Source: Synaphobranchus kaupii (lineage: Eukaryota > Chordata > Actinopteri > Anguilliformes > Synaphobranchidae). Taken from it: 64,000 nt of DNA. The DNA lies in contig CM056376.1 of the NCBI GenBank assembly GCA_029718625.1, positions 78,119,386 to 78,183,385 on the forward strand. The letters are read 5' to 3'. Position numbers and translations under genes: made by a program. The notes under the pieces were generated by a model. It searched no databases and was not told the origin of the DNA. It saw only the letters and a program-made list of their open reading frames with translations. Below are positions 60,533-64,000 of the stretch, piece by piece. Within the stretch, counting starts at the first letter, position 1, and every line of letters begins with the position of its first letter.

Positions 60533-60590
60533 TATATATATATATATATATATAATATAATTATTATTATTTTTTTTTTTTTAAATAAAC
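60533..60590 (+). repeat. (TA)n and T-rich tract at the Tc1 junction
   Basis: An AT microsatellite followed by ATT units and poly-T begins at the TA target site of the transposon. It probably expanded from the target sequence. Confidence 0.85.
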
Positions 60591-61556
60591 TAGCTAGCTA
60601 CTTGCTAAACTAGACTGAAAAACTGACTATCAAAAAACAAGGGACTATCAAGCGAACTATAAAACAAAATACCAAAAATAGGCTACTATAACTTACTAGA
60701 ATATTCAAAAAAGCAAAACTGTAAGCTAGCTGTATATATCGCTTGCTTGCTCTCTCTCTCTCCTACCTCCTCTGGATGAAGTTTCTGGCCAATCACAGAA
60801 TGAACGTGCAGTACCTAACATTTTACCACTAGAGACACTTTTGAGTCAGATCCTTTGGGTTTATGCTGTTTTGCGCTGACTGCAGAAAAATGTCAAGATT
60901 TGGAGCAGAATCAATCAGTAACACAAATGTATCAGTTCTCATCTAAAATAAGTGGTTTTAGTGCTTTGTCACCCTTTAATAGCCCACCTGGTACGGAACA
61001 ATAGCTACAGTAAATACCCATAAACCAGGTAATTTGCCTTAAATTGTTAATATTTTATATTCATTTGGTTGAATTAATAGCATACACAGTAGGCCTCGCC
61101 CTATAGGCTACACAACACGGTGAACATGCATTTGTGTTGTGTAGCCTTCATAAATCCACGTAAATCACAGCTTGTGTGAGTGAAACACGTTCATGTTTGA
61201 CAGTAAAAAACAAAACAGCAAAATTATTTTAGATTTATTTCTTCCTGTAGCCAAGAGCAGGTGCTTAAATGTAAAATGTAATAGTAGCCTACTGTAGGCT
61301 AATGGGGGGGGAGGGGGGGGGTGTATGAATTATTTTAATAGCACATGACAAGAAAATAATCACAATGCGCCGTTTGAAATGGAATGTATATTTTAAAGTA
61401 TGAAAATAGCTCTCACATTAAAATAACCAAACTCATGCTGTACACCACATGATGATTGCTCTGTAAATTAAATGACAATACTAATGTGTAGCCTACACCT
61501 CGTGCAGTGCATCAACCATAGCAGCTGCTAATAAAAACACATACCATCATAACATA

Positions 61557-61998
61557 CACTACCTGGCCAAAAAGAAAGTCGCCGTTGCACCCGTCATGCA
61601 TAGTGCCCACTGTACAAACCTCTGGAGGCAGTGTTATGATCTGGGGTTGCTTCAATTTGTCAGGTCTAGGCTCAGCAACGTTATGCAGCAATAAAATGAA
61701 GTCAGCTGAGTACCAGAATGTACTGAATGACCAGGTTATCCCATCAATGGGAATATTCCAGGACAACAACGCCAAGATTCATCGGGCTCAAATTGTGAAA
61801 GAGTGGGTCAGGAAGCATGAGGAATAATTTTCACACATGGATTTGCCACCAGAATCCTGACCTTAACCCCATTGAAAGTCTTTGGGATGTGCTGGAGAAG
61901 ACTTTACGGAGTGGGTCGACTCTCCTGTCGTCAATACAAGATCTCGGCCAAAAATTAATGCAACTCTGGACGGAAATAAATGTTGTGACGTTGCATAA
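61557..61998 (+). pseudogene. Tc1-type transposase fragment with left TIR
   Basis: The left end CACTACCTGGCCAAAAAGAA is preceded by TA. Within about 60 bp the sequence jumps to the middle of a transposase: [11 protein letters not shown], then FQDNNAKIH, then, in a different frame after about 61820, NPDLNPIESLWD and the C-terminal end. D and E of the DDE triad are visible, the first D is missing. A large internal deletion plus a frameshift make it dead. No right TIR was found, and the next element begins near 62000. Confidence 0.85.
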
Positions 61999-62377
61999 GT
62001 ACGGTGGCCGAGAAGTGTCGAACGAACTGCATAACGGAAACCACAACTGCAAAAGCCACAACACAAATGCAAAAGCGACAACACAACTGCAATAAGTGAC
62101 AACACAAATGTAAAGCCATAACAATGCAAAGTGAGCAACAACGGATTTTGACAATGAAACGTGCCGACTATTACTGTATTGCCGGCGGATTATTACAGTA
62201 TTGCCTACATATGTGGAAGAGGAACCGGGTGTGTTTCTCGATAACGATCAATCTTAGGGTTAAGTGCGATTTCAACGAGAGATTCTACGATGGTTCTTTA
62301 ATTTGTAACACGCGTTTCCCAAAACAGTTCTTAAAGCGTGAACGCGCAGTCACCTCTTAAGTGCTATTTAACCAGAA

Positions 62378-62560
62378 GTGTAAAATCTGGGTTCAGAAAG
62401 TAAAAAGTCCTCAGTATTTAGTTCCAATCACATGGATTTGCTAATTTGCACAATTCTTCAGCGAGGAGGTGGAACTAATTAGTGAAATCAGCTGGCTGAG
62501 TTCATGGGTGGAAGAAACACATAGCAGGACTTTTCCTTTCTGATCCCTGGATTTTACATC
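62378..62560. mobile_element. Palindromic MITE nested in copy 2
   Basis: Ends GTGTAAAATCTGG and GGATTTTACATC with inverted AGTAAAAAGTCCT / AGGACTTTTCCTTTCT. It is homologous to 43429-43602 at the same internal position and to 17768-17932. Confidence 0.6.
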
Positions 62561-62920
62561 TCTGTACTTCTGTCTGTGGTGCTGCTGATACGGGAGGAGG
62601 AGGGGCGATAGATTAGGAGACGCGAACCCCACTATATTGCCCAATACATGGCCGGTTAGGCACGTCAAAGTTTCTTTTGAAATAAAATCTTTTTCCCACT
62701 GATTTTACTTGTCTCAAACTTATTTATTTATAGAGCTATTTAAGGAATGGCTTGTATGGGTAATTTCCAAATATATAAAAATAAGTAAATAAATAAATAA
62801 ACGTATATATTGTTGCATCTAACATCACTATTAAAAAAAACAATCAGTGGTTATGGTAACCGTAAAATGAAATGAACACTAACACGAAAAATCAAATAAA
62901 GTATGTGATTTATGGGCTTC

Positions 62921-63116
62921 CCTAACAAGTTATCTTCTAGAAAACTATAAGAATATTATAGTTTTTTCACCCACTATAATAATGCTATAGTATTTGTCAC
63001 GATAGTACAATAGTATGAAGATAGTGTGTATGAAAAAACTACAGTAATACTATAGTATTTGTATAGTATATGCTGTCGACATACTATAGTTTTGCTATAG
63101 TTCATTTTCGTTAGGG
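62921..63116. mobile_element. 196-bp MITE with TTC TSD, nested in copy 2
   Basis: Copy 1 of the host MITE reads GGGCTTCTAAAACGC, while copy 2 is split at TTC. CCTAACAAG and CGTTAGGG are the ends, and TTC is duplicated (62918-62920 and 63117-63119). The interior is made of CTATAGT/ACTATAG motifs. A 3-bp TSD fits the PIF/Harbinger or CACTA size class. Confidence 0.8.
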
Positions 63117-64000
63117 TTCTAAAACGCACTTAACAGTCTAAGACTGGTCTGGCGTAATCGTTAATCTACGAGCGTTTCAAAGAGCATCTTAAGTTAAGAT
63201 GCTTTTGGGAAACGCACCCAAAGTTCAAGAAGCTTCGTACGAAGGGTTTTACGACGTCTTAGCCTTAAGATGCTTTTGGGAAACGCAACCCTGTGACCGT
63301 TTGAGATGTAAGTGAAACGTTGTTCGACAGCTATGATTACTATCGCTATGTGATTGTCACACATGAAGGTTATGCCTAATATCCTCGCAATGAAATTTGC
63401 CCTTCGATTCCTTCACTGCTATGTATGAGCATTTATTTTCCACTGTCAAGATGACTAAAGGCGACCGCAGACCGCAGTAGAAACGCCGGCGACTGACAGC
63501 ACTCAGTGGCTTGGCGTTTCAGTGCGCACTGGAAGCGCCTGACAGACGACATCCAAGCATTCTTCTCTGCTCCGTTTGCCTGTGGACTAGCTATTGTATT
63601 GCTTAGCCTATTTATAATTTTGTGCAATAGTGATGAAAAACTAGGATACATTATAAATACAAAAATATAAATGAAAATATAAATACATTGAACAACATTG
63701 ACAGTGGAAAATAAATGCTCATACATAGCAGTGAAGGAATCGAAGGGCAAATTTCATTGCGAGGATATTAGGCATAACCTTCATTTGTGACAATCACATA
63801 GCGATAGTAATCATAGTTAGCTGTCAAACAACGCTTCGCTTCACTTCTCAAACGGGCAAGAAGTTTCCTCTTCCACATATGTAGGCAATACTGTAATAGT
63901 CTGCCGGCAATAGGCTACAGTAGCCTAATAGTCAGCACGTTTCATTATCAACATCTGTTGTTGCTCACTTCCGTTGTTATGGCTTTGCAGTTGTGTTGTG

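Larger units (their letters stand above)
40119..60975. mobile_element. Giant TTAA-flanked long-inverted-repeat element
   Basis: TTAA at 40115-40118 and 60976-60979 flanks ends AGGGTAACAAAGCACTAAAA and the complement of AGGGTGACAAAGCACTAAAA. Inverted homology is collinear between the arms: 40119-40330 with about 60778-60975; 40490-40579 with 60695-60765; 42328-42430 with 60570-60690; 42885-42915 with 58940-58995; 44700-44810 with 58780-58865; 45028-45152 with 58590-58785; 45896-45985 with 58535-58600; 50780-51550 with 57585-58355. Gaps in the alignment are filled by transposons with their own TIRs or TSDs. The ancestral arms were about 1.9 kb. The TTAA site and AGGG start fit a Kolobok-like non-autonomous element, which is inference. 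No transposase for it was found. Confidence 0.75.
57585..60975 (-). repeat. Right arm of the giant element
   Basis: Inverted relative to the left arm pieces listed for the whole element. Apart from the Tc1 transposon at 59003-60532 it appears largely free of insertions, and so shows the ancestral arm structure of about 1.9 kb. A 58360-58530 segment with repeated TTTCAAAAA is not matched in the left arm. Confidence 0.8.
62227..63291. mobile_element. MITE with GGGTGCGTTTCCC ends, copy 2
   Basis: GGGTGTGTTTCTCGATAACG and the inverted GGGAAACGCAACCC bound a unit homologous to 43280-44135. The uninterrupted opposite arm of the foldback confirms the insertion point. It holds the palindromic MITE at 62378-62560 and the small element at 62921-63116. 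Confidence 0.8.
62005..64000. mobile_element. Long foldback element, right end outside window
   Basis: The left arm (about 62040-62226 and 63292-63455) is inverted at 63695-64000. Matching landmarks are ACACAACTGCAATAAG, CTACATATGTGGAAGAGGAA, CTATCGCTATGTGATTGTCA, CCTAATATCCTCGCAATGAA, and ATTTATTTTCCACTGTCAA. The arms exceed 300 bp. The loop (about 63456-63694) shows no gene. The right end runs past the window. A MITE splits the left arm at 62227-63291. Confidence 0.8.

Overview
This window looks like a transposon-rich, intergenic or intronic piece of a ray-finned (teleost) fish genome. The evidence is the mixture of families: Tc1-type DD34E transposons, an L2-type non-LTR retrotransposon, tRNA-headed SINEs sharing its 3' tail, many non-autonomous DNA transposons with clear target-site duplications (TSDs), and AT-rich single-copy DNA between them. 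I found no host exon, rRNA or functional tRNA that I can defend. The species cannot be told from the sequence alone. The only long, family-recognisable protein-coding frames belong to mobile elements.

Layout. 1-726: end of a Gypsy-like LTR element on the minus strand (start of gag plus LTR). 795-2495: a TTAA-flanked element. 2.5-8.6 kb: AT-rich DNA with a solo LTR carrying a perfect TSD (6607-6933), two LTRs related to the first one, and a common interspersed repeat. 8.6-11.9 kb: mostly unique DNA. 11.9-18.6 kb: a palindromic MITE, a mariner-like element split by a solo LTR, remnants of other DNA elements, an LTR-like GC-rich block, and a MITE with a 9-bp TSD. 18.6-27.2 kb: mostly unique DNA with a tRNA-derived SINE, a TIR element with a 7-bp TSD and a 37-bp minisatellite of 16 units. 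27.2-32.0 kb: copy A of a large composite repeat, containing a solo LTR and a LINE-like insertion. 32-40 kb: a Tc1 remnant split by an LTR-like insert, a 410-bp TTAA MITE, and two abutting TIR elements.

40119-60975 is the centrepiece. It is one very large inverted-repeat element flanked by TTAA on both sides. Its arms were probably about 1.9 kb each originally. The left arm has grown to about 11.4 kb through a potentially intact Tc1 transposon, an LTR with a MITE inside it, a SINE, a hAT MITE with an exact 8-bp TSD, a THAP-encoding element, a 5'-truncated L2 and a 255-bp tandem repeat. The right arm contains only one frameshifted Tc1 transposon. The spacer holds copy B of the composite repeat. 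61-64 kb: a Tc1 fragment followed by a long foldback that runs off the window and contains a MITE that itself contains a smaller MITE.

There is no operon-like or pathway organisation. The functional content is transposition machinery: one seemingly intact Tc1 transposase, one frameshifted, one fragmentary, an L2 reverse transcriptase, a gag start with a premature stop, and two opposing first exons of a THAP-type DNA transposon. Nested insertions give a relative order of events in several places.
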